From positions 62,001 to 126,000 of the forward strand of contig JAYKXP010000007.1 of assembly GCA_037176845.1 (NCBI GenBank): 64,000 nt of DNA, read 5' to 3'. The DNA is from Paramarasmius palmivorus. Lineage: Eukaryota > Basidiomycota > Agaricomycetes > Agaricales > Marasmiaceae. Of this stretch, positions 47,153 to 59,500 are shown piece by piece; positions within the stretch are counted from its first letter, which is position 1; every line of letters starts with the position of its first letter. The notes under the pieces were generated by a model that had not been told where the DNA came from, searched no databases, and worked only from the letters and a program-made list of their open reading frames with translations. The translations under genes and the position numbers were made by a program.

Positions 47153-48495
47153 CTAGTGGCCGGTCTTGTTTGTCGGAGGGCTGTAGACTGTAGAGTGCTT
47201 GTGAGCAACTCACAACCTAAGAAAATGAACATAGTACTCACGAATCTTCCTGTTTTTGATAACAGACCACTTGTGACGCTTGACATACACGCTGATCGCG
47301 AAAAGAGTAGAGAACAGAACGACAGCCTTGATACCACTCTTCTTTCTCTCGTCGTGTTCGGGTTCAGCAGCCCAGTTCAAGAAAGTGACGACATCCTTAG
47401 CCATTTGGGAGGTGGTTGCAGGAGTTCCTGTAGATGGTGTTAAGACGAAAAGATGCGGAGTTAAGAAATAAATGTTACTCGCCATCGTCATATTCAACAA
47501 GACCATCGAACAAGACACGGGCCATGGAGATAGCACCACCAGGGAAGTACGGGTTGTAGTTCATGCCTTCACGAATTTCAACGCCAGCTGGCGGGTCCAT
47601 GTATCCAGTGAGCAGCGAGAAGATGTAGTCCTGCGCGTCAAATTTAGAGGATGGACAAAAAAAACAAAGCCCTTAACACTCACACAACCGCCGTGACGCG
47701 CTTTGACAATCAAACTGAGATCGGGAGGAAGAGCACCAGCATTTCCAGCCCGTGCAGCCTCTTCGTTGGGGTAAGGAGCAGGCATGTAATCGGAAAGCTT
47801 CCCTGGACGCATGAACATTTCTCCTGCATCGTTAGGTCCATCCTCGTATTCGACTTCCTCTGCCATAGTACGCGCCTCATCTACTGTATGTGAGACACCA
47901 ACGAGGTTACGCCATGCAATGCGGTCGAGGGAATGGCACGCTGCACAAACTTCACGGTAGACCTGGTATCCTCTCCTGATGCTATTGGAGGTTAAAGTAC
48001 ATATGTATGAGTGCACCTGTATTCAACCGAGTTGAACCGATACTTACCTGGCGTGGTCGAAAGAGTCAAACCATCCACCATGAGACCAAGGGTATTTCGT
48101 GGGGTGCAAGCCCTCGTCACTGAGATGACTCGCGTGTACCTCGCCTAGGAAAGGTAAGGTGCCGTAGAGATGGGTGTACCATGCAATTGTGCCAGCAGCG
48201 ACCAAAGAGGCTGACGCGAGTGTCGCCCGGGAGGTCATGAAGGACTGAAGGAAGAACGATGTGGGTAAAATGCTTCAAAATGAAAGCTTTCCAAGTACCT
48301 CGAATGCATTTGAAGAGGCAGAAGGGTTGGTGGATGCGAAACGGACCTGTCGGGAAACATGAGGAAATGGATCAAGTGAAAAAGCAGGTAAAGACGAACT
48401 GCAGAGGAACGAGAGGAGTGGAGAATTGGAGTCGAACGGGAGGCTGCGAGAGAGCCTGCCCTCTTGAAAGCTCCTGGGGAGAGCCTCGACAACAT
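47153..48495 (-). CDS. CYT1: Cytochrome c1, heme protein of respiratory complex III
   Basis: Catalytic subunit of the mitochondrial bc1 complex that passes electrons from the Rieske protein to cytochrome c. The start [20 protein letters not shown] is a typical targeting sequence and is followed by a second, hydrophobic sorting element ([20 protein letters not shown]). Heme c is attached at [13 protein letters not shown], and the axial Met is in the [20 protein letters not shown] region. The C-terminal anchor reads [20 protein letters not shown], then [10 protein letters not shown]. The last exon, joined through an intron at about 47178-47236, gives [11 protein letters not shown]. Six or so short introns are inferred. 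Confidence 0.93.
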
Positions 48496-48681
48496 TATCG
48501 TTGGCTTTTGGGCGAGAGGAAGAGGTGAATAAAATGTGACGGGCAAGCGTCACACGGAGCGACCCGGGCAGCCCTTTTACTCGGGCCAATCAAATCCGTT
48601 CAATTCCATGGGCCTCGATCTAGGACCGGTTCATTTTGTGCACTGCACACATTGCTCGAATTACATCTACATACCCAGTGT

Positions 48682-49300
48682 CTATACAGAGAGCTCCTTG
48701 ATGATGTTTTCCATAGCTAACATTCTTTTCTCTTCATCTGGGGCTCTCAGTTCCATTGAACGTTCAGCGAGCCATCGCTCCTTTGGGCCCGTCAGATACT
48801 CATTGTATTCCCAAATAACCCTTCCACAAGCCCAGTAATCTGCAGCAAAAGGCCGAAAATATTCACCTGCTATCACTTCAGGAGCAACCCACGATGCATA
48901 CCCTCGAAATCCACGTATTCGGTCATTGGGGCCTTTGACACAGACAGACAACCCAAAGTCAATGTATTGCAGGTGCGGATTGGACTCGTCGACGTAGACA
49001 AGGTTCTCAGGACGGATATCCAGATGTGCGATGCAGTTTCGATGAAGAAAATTCGCCCCGAGGAGTAAGTGCGTCATGAGGCCGGATACATGTACGGACA
49101 GCGTCCTTTTATCCAAACTCAGGAGAGGCACCCGTAGGGAGTGACTAGGAGATAACGTTGGTCAACTGGACCAACATAACCAAGGAGGGGGATGATGTGT
49201 GGAGAAGGTGACATGAGCTTGCAGAGCGAGCTATGAATGGAAATTTCGTTCCAGTACGGAGTAGATTTGACAGCCACCGTTCGCCCAAGACTAGTCTCCC
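48682..49300 (-). pseudogene. Protein kinase pseudogene with a frameshift
   Basis: Reading 49290 downward gives an N-lobe: TSLGRTVAVKSTPYWNEISI (Lys of VAVK and a helix-C-like Glu), then SPSPHIIPLLGYVGPVDQRY, LLVTPYG. The next codons hit a stop, but the C-lobe continues in a neighbouring frame as VPLLSLDKRTLSVHVSGLMT, HLDIRPENLVYVD (catalytic loop), YIDFGLSV (DFG), SWVAPEV (APE) and DYWACGRVIWEY. The switch is at about 49128-49138, in CTACGGGTGCC; one missing base would explain it. The order is collinear with no gap, so an intron is unlikely. The Gly-rich loop and N-terminus above 49300 are not in frame. A sequencing error cannot be excluded. Function, if intact, would be a soluble Ser/Thr kinase of unknown subfamily. 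Confidence 0.7.
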
Positions 49301-50789
49301 CTAGGCAGACTCAATCACTCGTACCTCGTGTATAGAGTCTGCGGAATCTCGCGGCGTGTTATCCGTAGTTAAAAAGTTAGCCGAATATACCCGTTATAGA
49401 AATTTTTGCACGTGCACAAACACTCTCTGCAGCCAATCAGCACCCTCAGTCTCTAAGCGCTAGCAGTAGCTATGAGCGTCTTATTCGCCAAACTCACGAT
49501 TCGTTTCTTCTTCGCTTTAGTTTCCCTAATCCGCCCTCGGAGAGCACACACTGGACCCTTATTAATATGGGTTCAAGGCGCAGATACTCGTACGCTCTAG
49601 ATAAGTAATTTAAATTCCCTTCTTTTTCTCACTCAGTGAACTTCTCCTCGGTTCTCATTGAATATTGAAGCCCCGAGGTCTACCCCTAGATCTGGATGTG
49701 TTTGTGTTATATCCATGCTCCAACGAATTAGGGAACTAGAACTGAAAGCTTGTCAGGAAAGTCCAAATCTCATGCAAGGGTCTACCCACATATATGACAC
49801 TTGATGAGCGAAGGAGACCATTGCCGACGGTTGTGTTCCTTGGTTTTCTGCTGTGATACTGTCATTGGCGGAGGATCTTTTGAATCCTTCGAAGAACGTC
49901 AGGGAAGAGCATCAAAGAGCCAAATAGTTTTCCGAGGTACACCAATCGTTTGAAAGAGCTCGCGCGGTGTATCAAGTGGAACCCATGTTGTGATTGTGCC
50001 TTCGTCACCGTACGACTTGCGGAATCAGGTCTCGCATGTCGACGAGATGAAATTCCATCGCATATTTAGAGGAAACTGGCGCAGAAATGAGCAAGTCGGA
50101 CTGCAGGGGTTATGACCTCAGACCAAGTTGTTGAGAAGAAATCTGGGTTCGGGCGGCACGGATACGTGCGTGCGTGCGTGGACTAGGACGGGGGTGTTTG
50201 CTGAATATACGAATAGTTATACCAGATGCATTCTTCTGTAAGATTATGGATGCTTATAAGGAGGAAAAGAACAAGGCATGGGTGTCACTCACTAGACTCT
50301 GCACAACGAGCTGGCCGATACATTAGCTTCCATCTGCCCACAACCTCTCCAATAACATGTAAGAGTTGCAACGTAGCAGTAGTGCATGCTATTCAACTAT
50401 CGTTTCTCCTTCCCCGGCTAAAGCCTAAGACGCTCTCTCTCGAGTCTCCCTGTGGCCGGTCGAAGGCTCCAGTCGCCATTGTAACCGACTTTGCGATGTT
50501 TCTGGGTAATTTTGCGGTACAAGAGTTTCAAGGCGTCTGTCTCGAGTCAGAATCTGGGCGAAGAGTCGAAGGAATAGTCATGGAGAACACACTTGAGGTG
50601 GGCGTGATAGCGCGACGGGATGAAGATTAAAATTTCCTATTAAGGTATATTCTGAAAAACGTAACGAAACGTGACCTGCACATGATGACAAAATTCAACT
50701 ACGGTATCCAGGGTACAAGATCATGTAGACTAGCCCAAGACTGTCTTGACCTTGAGCCACATAAGAAGGGAGCTGTGCCTTCGTCAAAG
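49301..50789. other. 1.5 kb gene-poor stretch
   Basis: No convincing gene. A short GTGC microsatellite lies at about 50166-50180. A plus-strand frame at 50226-50630 has no recognisable domain and unusual composition. This interval together with the kinase pseudogene forms the most gene-poor part of the right half. Confidence 0.4.
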
Positions 50790-52284
50790 CTAAGCGCTAA
50801 ACCACAACTTTGAACGCACCAATGGAGGTTTTTCAGACGATAGCCTTGTTCCCGCTTTCCTCAGTTCTTCCACGAGCGCTTTCATGTCGCTTACATTCTC
50901 CTGTTCTGGACTACCTGCGCAGCTGGATGATTCCCGGAAGGCATCTCCAGAAAGGTCTGTATGGCCAACTCGCTGCCTCATAGTCGGAAGGTCACGGAGA
51001 TCACTGGACATGGACAAATGCTCGGAAAAGTGTGCGGAGTCTGGATTGTCTTGTCCTTCTGCTTGGCTAGCAGGCGCTGAACGTCTGGCCTTCGGCGGCT
51101 TACCCCCTTGCGTACTTTGGCCACGTTTGTCCCCATGGAATGCCGAGCGTGGCGGGAGTTTTCTGTTATTCTCGATGACAGTCACTAGTTGGTCATGGAA
51201 CAGATCGCTCGAGAGTACTTGTTGCTTGTCCGCTAGGTAGTATGCGAAATTATACAGTCGGAACATGAGCCTGAAAATAGCCCGAACACGGTGGATTACG
51301 AACTGCTCTTCGACATAATAGACCTGGAAGTAATTCAAAACTAGTTACTTATTGATGAAACAGATAAACCTACATGTTCTTGGTCCGCGGTCATGTAATA
51401 TATGCTAGCTCGTCCTGACTTGCAGAAATAGATTGCTATATTGCAGATAGCATTCGAGCTACAACGGTAAGCCAGTTTGGCGAGATACGCAGACTGCAGC
51501 TGCAAGCGGTTTTCGTCAAGACCGGTACTTGAATCGACTTCACAAATAATTATAGGAAAGAGGTCGTAGTCAAACCGGATATTGCTCTTGCACAGATATG
51601 GAAGTTTGACGGCTAAGTTCTCGCTTGTGTATACCAGTGGGAAGGGCCACTTCTCGTTTCTGCAGAGTCATGGTGCTTAGACAACATTCGGTGAGGATAA
51701 GCGAAAATGTACGTCGACCTGTGTCCATTGACTCCATTCCCATTACCATCGTTATATTCCACGACATCCGCAAGGAGCTTCGATAGGACAGGCAGGAAGA
51801 ACTCGTGCACATAAATGGTGAGGCACACATTTCCCAGATCATCCTTGAATTGTTTTTCATCGGCTTTAGCAAACATCAACGAATAACCCGCAAACTCTAG
51901 AGGAGTCATCTTGCGAAGTTCATCTGTCGTGGTAACGCCTTCTGTGGAACTTTTGGAGAAATAATCGAAGAAGGAAACGTCCCCTAGAGCACAATGCTTT
52001 TCAAATAAGGGTTTTAAGTAGTTCTCCTGCTCGGGCTTAACTACCATGAGTCGTTGAAACTAACGAAGACTGAGATCGCCACTCACAGTGATGGATACCT
52101 TCATAGCAAGCAATGTCTTCAAAGCATTGAGATCTGCGTTATTTTCTCCTTTGGCGTTCACAATTCCGTTCAGTCTTCCTAGATTCGCTTCATATGGTGG
52201 TAGAACGGTGGTCGTTACCATAGCTTCGGCATCGACGGGAAAAATAGTGACGAAAGGACCAGCCGCATCGACTGTAGAGGTCAT
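50790..52284 (-). CDS. Unrecognised protein, possible PD-(D/E)XK-like core
   Basis: Family not recognised. The start at 52284 gives MTSTVDAAGPFVTIFPVDAE. A splice near 52050-52085 (border unsure; the frame-keeping introns are only 27-39 nt) leads to ENYLKPLFEKHCALGDVSFF and LTIYVHEFFLPVLSKLLADV. A middle exon reads PYLCKSNIRFDYDLFPIIIC, then EVDSSTGLDENRLQLQSAYL, then AKLAYRC. An acidic residue before a beta strand, a following E-x-D, and a Gln-containing helix recall the PD-(D/E)XK nuclease core, though the usual Lys is replaced. The next exon has VHRVRAIFRLMFRLYNFAYY-like text (actual VIHRVRAIFRLMFRLYNFAY), and the tail is polar and disordered, ending SKLWFSA. Such lineage-specific proteins are common in mushrooms. 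The nuclease idea is weak inference. Confidence 0.6.
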
Positions 52285-52453
52285 TGCTCCTCGAAGTCGA
52301 GTGAAAGTATTCTAGTAGAATAAGGCCTAGCAATTGCAGGTGACCGTTCGGGTCAGGTTCCTTTTTTGGAACCCTGAGATTGTGCCTCGTGGCACTCGGC
52401 GCTCAGTTCAGCTCTCACCCAAACTCTCACCTTCACCTTACCCTCCTACAACT

Positions 52454-54253
52454 ATGTCTTCAGAATCGTGGCCGCCTCAATTAAAGCATGTCTTTTTTGC
52501 CGAGTTTTTCTCTTCAGTTTCTCAAAATCTTATAGGGACTGGGTCGCCAAATGCTTGGGGCAGATGACTGACAGTAATAGGCAAGAAGCTCAAAACGAAT
52601 TAAGGCAGGTAATTAGCGAGGCATACAACGCACACAATCTATGGACGACGGATTGGAACGGTGTTCAATTGAAAAGGTTGCACTCCAACGACTTCATACC
52701 TGGTACTCCATTGACTTTGAGTCATCCAGTCTACTGCCCAAACCTACCCCCACTTTGAAGCGCAAATTGTGAGCAACCAAAGCCTGAATCTGTATTTCCG
52801 ACTAATGAAAATGCAGGAATGAAAGCCCTCAAGCAAACAAGAAAGCAAAAAAATCCTCGGTGAAGCAAGTCACGCACGGCACTGCGTCTCTGGACCTCAA
52901 CGACCAAGTTGCCCTAAATCGGAGAGCAGAGCGATTCCAACGGGAGCACGAGATCGAAAGACAACGAAGTCTGCGAAACAATCAAGCACCTCTGAAGGCC
53001 AATGTACACAATGCTCATCTTTTTTCTCGGACATCCTCTCGTTCAGCTTCACCGTTTGGTAGTGCCGATGATCCGGAAGCCGATCCAGTAAGTCCTCCCT
53101 CTCCTACAGGAGTTGCGGTATACTTACATTACGCAACGCTCCAGAATGTCATCGATTGGGATCGCCATACGATTGTTGGTACATCGAGGGAGATTTTCAA
53201 GGACTACCTGCGTCTCACGACAGTACGTAACAATGCGTGCAACTCGGAAACCTCTCACTTATCCATAATCGATAGGAACCAAAACCAGAACAAATACGTC
53301 CGTACGCCGTTTTACAAGAAACTCTCATGCAATTGAAGAAGAAGTGGAGAGAGAAATGCTCTTACCCATGGATATGTAACCAGCTGAAGAGCTTGCGCCA
53401 AGACCTTACAGTAAGTATACCTGTGAATCTGGCACTATGCCACCACTACCACATCGTTTTCACTTCTAGGTTCAACGTATAAAGAATGACTTCACTGTTC
53501 AAGTGTACGAGATACACGCTCGCATGGCTTTGGAGAGTGTATGTTCATCGTTACCCCTCGATCGCCTGATTTGATGCCTTTTCTTTCATAGAATGACATG
53601 GTTGAATATAATCAATGTCAGGCGTCACTAAAGATGCTGTATGAGCTGGGGATACCTGGGAAAGTCGAAGAGTTCACTGCGTACCGGATTCTCATGCTGT
53701 TGCATGGTCGCAATCGGAGCGGTGAGCTGCTCATTATTCGTCAAGACTTCTCACTGACTATTTCACCTTTTCAGAGTTAAATCTTTACGTAGGTCAACTA
53801 ACACCCAAACAGAAGTCGGATCCTGCCGTGAAACACGCTCTCAGCGTGCAGCGAGCACTTGCCATGGGCAACTACCATTCTTTTTTTGTGCTATATATGA
53901 ATGCACCAAACATGGGGGCATACATAATGGATCACTTCATTGATCGAGAGCGGACGAAGGCAATAATGGTCATCGCTAAAGCGTATGTTTCAGTTTACCT
54001 TGATGAATACATCTGACCCTCACAACACTTGTTCAGTTACAGAACGATATCCCTCAGTTTTCTTCAGAACGAGCTGGCCTTTGACGACTTGGAGGCTACG
54101 CGAAACTTTCTGGTCGAGCATAAAGCCGCATTCTTCACGAATCCTACAGCACCACTTGCAGAAAAGACGATTGATTGTAAACTGGCAACACCTGTACTAG
54201 CTCAGGTATACGAAGAGAAATACCGCAAGGTCGGGATCAAAGGCGCCATATAA
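52454..54253 (+). CDS. THP3: SAC3/GANP-family protein, THP3/LENG8 type
   Basis: Nuclear protein of the SAC3/GANP superfamily; yeast Thp3 acts with Csn12 in transcription elongation and mRNA processing. Exon 1 (MSSESWPPQL) joins through a GC-AG intron to KDWVAKCLGQMTDSNRQEAQ and YNAHNLWTTDW. A basic region (KRKL, KKAKKSSVKQ) and linker follow. The domain core starts PEQIRPYAVLQETLMQLKKK, then WREKCSYPWICNQLKSLRQD, LTVQRIKNDFTVQVYEIHAR and DMVEYNQCQASLKMLYELG, all hallmarks of the Thp3/LENG8 branch. It continues AYRILMLLHGRN and AMGNYHSFFVLYMNAPNMGA, ending YRKVGIKGAI. About eight introns. The 169-bp gap to the divergent unrecognised gene suggests a shared promoter. Confidence 0.92.
52486..52535 (+). 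other. GC-AG intron in THP3
   Basis: Exon 1 ends TTAAA, the intron begins GCATGTC and ends CTTATAG, and exon 2 begins GGACTGGG. Joined codons read Gln-Leu-Lys-Asp-Trp-Val-Ala-Lys and keep the long downstream frame. The nearby GT donor with the same acceptor runs into a stop, as does the alternative acceptor CTTCAG. Length is 50 nt. Confidence 0.65.
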
Positions 54254-54604
54254 TACTAGCGACACCTCCTTTCCCCTCGCACACCTTCACTTGACCGCTC
54301 TCTCATATATCCCCACCAGTGTCGTCGATACCTCTGGATCTATTTGCGGTTCCGTAAATATGTTTTCGTTCGCTTTCGCCACCACTAGACAGGGTAATAG
54401 TCGGGGCCATGCATGTAATATCGTTGTATTAAATAATCTATTGTAGATGTTTCTGCCTGTCTAAAACATCTAAAGCTCCGGTAGTAACTGTACATGCGGC
54501 TTTGAGGTAAAGGAAACCGAGTTCAATTTTGAGGAACTCCGGAGTCGGGTGTCCGTGGATCCGGACGGAGTTTTGAGCTGGTAGATAACACACCCTCGAG
54601 TCAA
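54254..54604 (+). other. Intergenic, THP3 end to AGX1 start
   Basis: A 351 bp gap in tandem plus-strand order. It should contain the THP3 3' UTR and the AGX1 promoter. Nothing else is visible. Confidence 0.4.
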
Positions 54605-56465
54605 ATGTTCAGAGCAAGAACTCTCATCCCAACTCTCACTCGCGCCATGTCTTCTGCCCAGTCGTTCAAGCAGTTGCCCCACAAGTATGTCGCGTATCAC
54701 TATCCATGACGATTCATCCATTTATCTTGTCTGTAGGCTTCTTGTGTGAGCTTTCGAATTTTGTTGAATCTGTTTTCGTTTCAACTCAATCTTCTCAGTA
54801 TTCCCGGCCCCATAGAGGTTTCGGACGATGTGAATATGCTTTCCGTGCCCTGCAACGATACCGATCTCTCATTCCCTGTTCAAGGTCCTCTTTGCTAATG
54901 CTCACCCATCCATGTCCCATGTCTCGCCGGACTTCATACCCGTCTTTGGTGATTGTATTAGAATGACACGGTGAGTCTGTCCTCGTCTTGTCGTTACGGG
55001 TCGTATTAAAAGCGGTTTGTCCATTCAGAAAGGTTCTCTTTACGAAAAACGGACAACCTTTCTTAATAGCTGGCAGTGGAACGCTCGGCTGGGACCAGGC
55101 ACGTCAAATAAACCGAACATTTCATCTTGACCCATTCTAACTATTGTTCGACCTGCTACCAGGTCTCAGCGAATCTCATAGAACCAGGCGATGATGTTCT
55201 GGTCCTCCACAGCGGGTACTTTGGAGACAGCTTCGCAGACTGGTGAGTCTTGCGGATATTGATCGGGAATATCTACCGAATATAACGCGGTTCTAGTCTG
55301 ACGACCTATGGAGCGAACGTGGACCAGGTCAAGGCGGAAATCGGAGCTGCCGTTGCTATTCCGGAGATTGAGAAAGCTTTGAAATCAAAGAAGTACAAGG
55401 CAGTCACATTTACTCACGTCGATACTTCGACTGGTGCGTCAAAGCGTATATTTAGCTTCACTTCGGCTTACTGAAGGGTATTTTTGTGCAGGTGTCCTGT
55501 CAGATGCGAAGGCAGTAGCTTCCATCGTGAGACGAGTTTCTCCAGAGACCCTGGTAAGGAGCTCCGGTACCTACGATGACGCCGATGTCCTGAAATGTCA
55601 TAGGTCGTACTCGACGGAGTGTGCTCCGTTGCTAGTGAAGAGATTCAAATGGATGATTGGGACATCGACGTCGTCCTCACAGCTAGCCAGAAGGGCCTTG
55701 GGGTTCCTCCTGGGCTGAGCATTCTTGTCGCCAGCGAGCGAGCGATCAAGGTTGGGCATTTCTGTTGCCAAGAAATAATCTTGATCTTACTATGATGCTC
55801 AGACATTCGAAAGCCGGCAGAAACCAGTGACTTCATACTACGCAAGCTGGAAAAAGTCAGTGATTATACCTACACTCGTGATCTCCCCGATTTAAATCAT
55901 TGGACAGATGGCTTCCCATCATGAAGGCATACGAGAACGGCAACCCAGCGTACTTTGCAACGCCTCCGGTCAACTTGATTTACGCATATCAAGCTTCGCT
56001 CAAGAGCATCACCGAGTCATCTGTTTCTCTTGAAGAGAGGTTCAAGTTACACAGAGAGGCTAGTAAAAAGGTCAAAGCTGCTGCCCAAGAACTTGGATTC
56101 AAGCAGGTACCGTTGGATCCCGACTTCGCCGCGAATGGCATGACCGCAGTAAGCCTATTTTCGTGTGTGTATTGGGTACACTGACCGTCTTTCTAGTTAT
56201 ACTATCCCGATGGTCTCGCTGCAAGTGATATACTTCCACGTCTCGTCAAGCGCGACATAGTTGTCGCAGGTGGTCTACACGCCCTCATCAAAGGTCAGTG
56301 AAAAGTGCATTCACAGGACAGATTCGTTAACCCATGTACTGCGTAGATAAATACTTCCGCATCGGACACATGGGAATCACAGCCGTAGAAAGTCAACGTG
56401 GAGATATCGAGAAGGTTATTGATTCCCTCAAAGATACCCTTGCCGAGGCGAAGGCGGCGAAATAG
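54605..56465 (+). CDS. AGX1: Alanine-glyoxylate / serine-pyruvate aminotransferase (class V)
   Basis: PLP-dependent enzyme that converts glyoxylate and alanine to glycine and pyruvate. The start MFRARTLIPTLTRAMSSAQS looks like a mitochondrial targeting peptide; a second Met (MSSAQSF) could give a cytosolic form. After splicing: PGPIEVSDDV, FAHPSMSHVSPDFIPVF, FLIAGSGTLGWDQVSANLIE, LVLHSGYFGDSFADCL and FTHVDTSTGVLSDAKAVASI. The Schiff-base Lys is in DVVLTASQKGLGVPPGLSIL. The end has GGLHALIKDKYFRIGHMGIT and AEAKAAK, without a PTS1-type SKL. Ten or so introns. Length, about 400 residues, and motif order are normal. It is convergent with VPS15. Confidence 0.93.
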
Positions 56466-56586
56466 GGAAAATCGGTGTAAGAACGCGAATACAATGTAGT
56501 ATTAGAGGTGAATTAATTTGAGAGCTACAATCCATAGAGTCAATCTAGCGTGAATCCAAGTAATCAATAAATTACATGCAAGCAGT

Positions 56587-59500
56587 CTACTGTTCACCAG
56601 CATCCACTCTCCAAACTTTGATCACACCAGTCCGATCTCCACTGACGATTCCACACCGGAAGGGCGAATCTATACAGATAAGAGCAGTTATGATATCCTG
56701 ATGCGAATTCAGGAGTTGATGTTGTGTGTGGTTTATAAGAGACATCCTTTGCTGTGCCCTGCTACTTTGGCTACTTGCACTCTGAAGAGGCCAAGTCTCG
56801 ATATGTGTTGCGACCGGTCCATTGGCCACAGAACTAGCAAAAACATCATCAATCAATCTCTCAGACAGTGATGACTGGCCCCCTTACCTGTAAGATGGAC
56901 GCTCGTGATCTGAATCGTTACCACACAGAACGATTGATCTCTCAATTTTCCCTAGATCCCATAGACGAATCTTGCGGTCATCAGACCCCGTTATCATGAA
57001 GCCCTTCCAAGGGCTCCTCGAAGAGGTACCCTCCAAACTAAGATCAGCAAAGTCAGAACGATGCGCAATAGAATGCCCTCCGAATTCCATCCCTACTGCA
57101 ACCGCTCGAACGTCTGCAGAGAGTATGGGGAGTAATTGTGTGGATGGCATTGCAGTATTTCTTTTGTCGTTATCCTCCCCAGCTCGTCGAGAGCGAACCA
57201 GTGCCTCGATTGCGGCTGATGGGCTAGCGTCAGCGTCAACACCGGTCAGTTCATGCGGCTCATGGACTGTGTCGGAACTAGCGGCACTTCGGCGAACCAC
57301 GAAAGTCTCCATGAGAATCGTTTTCTCTATGTCCCAAACTTCAACGACGATAATCGACGAATCATTCACCATCTTCTTGGATCCTTCTACAGTAACCATC
57401 ACCCATTTTCCGCGGCCTTTAGATGGATGGATAACACATTGGTGTATACGCACCGATCTCCCAGTGGAGGAGACGCCCACATGCCAACTCTTGAGCAAAA
57501 GACCAAACCGCCTGTCCCAGAGGCTAAGAACACCGGTGGAAGTCCCAACCAGAATCCAACAACGTTTTCGGTCAATGCAAAGGCATGTAATTGGGCCGAA
57601 GTGTCGCGGGTTCTCCATAGACTGGAGGACACGCATGGTTCGAAGGTCAAGGGTGGTTATATTCGAGTGCGTAGTGGTGTAAATCAGATTGGACGACGAA
57701 TCTAGAGAGCGAGTCAGCGCTCAGTCCAGGTTGAGTATCAGGCAAGTTACCTGTGTTATAATGGACCATTGATGTGACATACTCCCCTACATTATCCATC
57801 CTGTGCTCGCGTATGACTTGAAGCTTGTTATACTTGGGGAGCGCTCCCCCCTGAGCGGTGTGTACTCTCACGACATGCAAACTTCCATCGTCTGCAGCAC
57901 TGGCGAAACAGTGGACACCTTCAAGAATACAGACACATTTCACTCGAGCGTGGTGTTGTCCGTAAGTGAGTCTTGGTTTACTTGTCACGTTCCGCTCTAA
58001 CCTCGCGGTATCCCAAACTTTCACTGTTTTGTCATCAGACGAAGACACAAAAAACATGTGATCGGGAGAGACAGCGAGCCCTGTCACTGAGTCTGAATGC
58101 GAGCCCAAGTGAGCGATGAGCGTTGTCTCCATCTTCTTTGTTGAGCCGTCTCGGGTAACAAAGCTGTGCCTAACAGGGTTCCGTCGTCGAATAGGTCCTT
58201 CATGAACTCGAGGACCAAAGTCGTTCTGTAGCTCTCGATTGTTATCCAAGTAAAGGTTCTCTAGGAGGTGGCTAATTCCAGCGTCTTGGCCGTCTACAAC
58301 GCAGGGTCAATAATGTTATTGGGTGTTCAGCTGAGGAACGTACCATATGTGGAAATCGGGGCAACAGACGGCACACGTTGCCGAGGAGTTGGCCGTATGG
58401 TTTGGGACATAGACAGTGGAGAGGAGCGCCCAGATCGCTCGGGTGATGTTTCTGTTCGTAGATGTGTGTGGGAGTCTAGCAGCCCAAGCGCGTTCGTTTT
58501 TGACGACCCAATAGCCGGTGCCGCTTTCTGAGTATCTATGCTGCCCATTTGCATACGACTCAAGGGGCGGAAGGAATTTGAATTCGTTGTCGATACCACC
58601 GACTCAGTAGGACTACCTGGACGTTCGGTGATTGGTGATGGGGAAATACCAGCCGAAGGTGAGGGTACCGCAAGAGGTGATAGAGATGGGCGAGGTGTTT
58701 GGCCTACTGACAATGATGTGGCAGAACCATTAATAGTCGCTAAACGACGACGCAGATCCTCGAAAGGTACGTTGGGATGTCCATGCTCGCTCGATAGTCT
58801 GGTAATTTGCGGAGATGAAATTGGCGATCGCAGAGAATCAAAAGTCTTTCGGGATATTCGGGTTGAACGAGCGCTACTGTCTGAAGTGCTTGATTTGAGA
58901 AATACCGTCTGTGGAACGACTCCGAGCTTAGGAAGCTCGATGTCTCCGATGACTTTGAGATGTTTCTCAGAGTCGGATTCGAGACTCGAGCGAGACGCAA
59001 AACTGATGGTATCAGGTCAGAGTCGATCACCAAGCATTAACGGAACGGTCCGACCTTGATACAGCATTGGCTAGCTTCAGAATGTAATCCCGCATGGCTA
59101 CCAACTTCATTTCTTCGTGGGCATTCATACCAAGTTGTTGTAACTTGGCCACATGCATTTCGTCCCTTGAATGCGATTAATAAGAGAAACGAAAAATTAG
59201 AAAAATATTCACTCCTCAGACATATTTCTTGTGATTGAGGTTCCTGTCCGACGGATAGCTGCAACGCTCTCTCGCGGCGATTCTATTCGGCTGGATCTCT
59301 TTGAGCTCTTCCAGAAGCTAGCCTTATCGGCCTTCTGTGCCCATTGGACTGCAGCGTCGAATATTGGCCGAGGAAGCTACAAACACAATTGAATATCCCA
59401 AGAACAACAAACAAGAACGAAATGGGGCTCACAGGTGATTTCAGAGCAATCAAAAGACTCTGCTCGTCAATGACAGCAACATCGGACTTGAGGAAATGTC

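Noticed and set aside
50160..50182. GTGC tandem repeat
   Set aside because: Only about four units, with no array or CRISPR-like spacing; an ordinary microsatellite.
50226..50630. Plus-strand open frame of 134 codons
   Set aside because: No domain, no conserved-looking motif, no splice context; composition like translated non-coding DNA.
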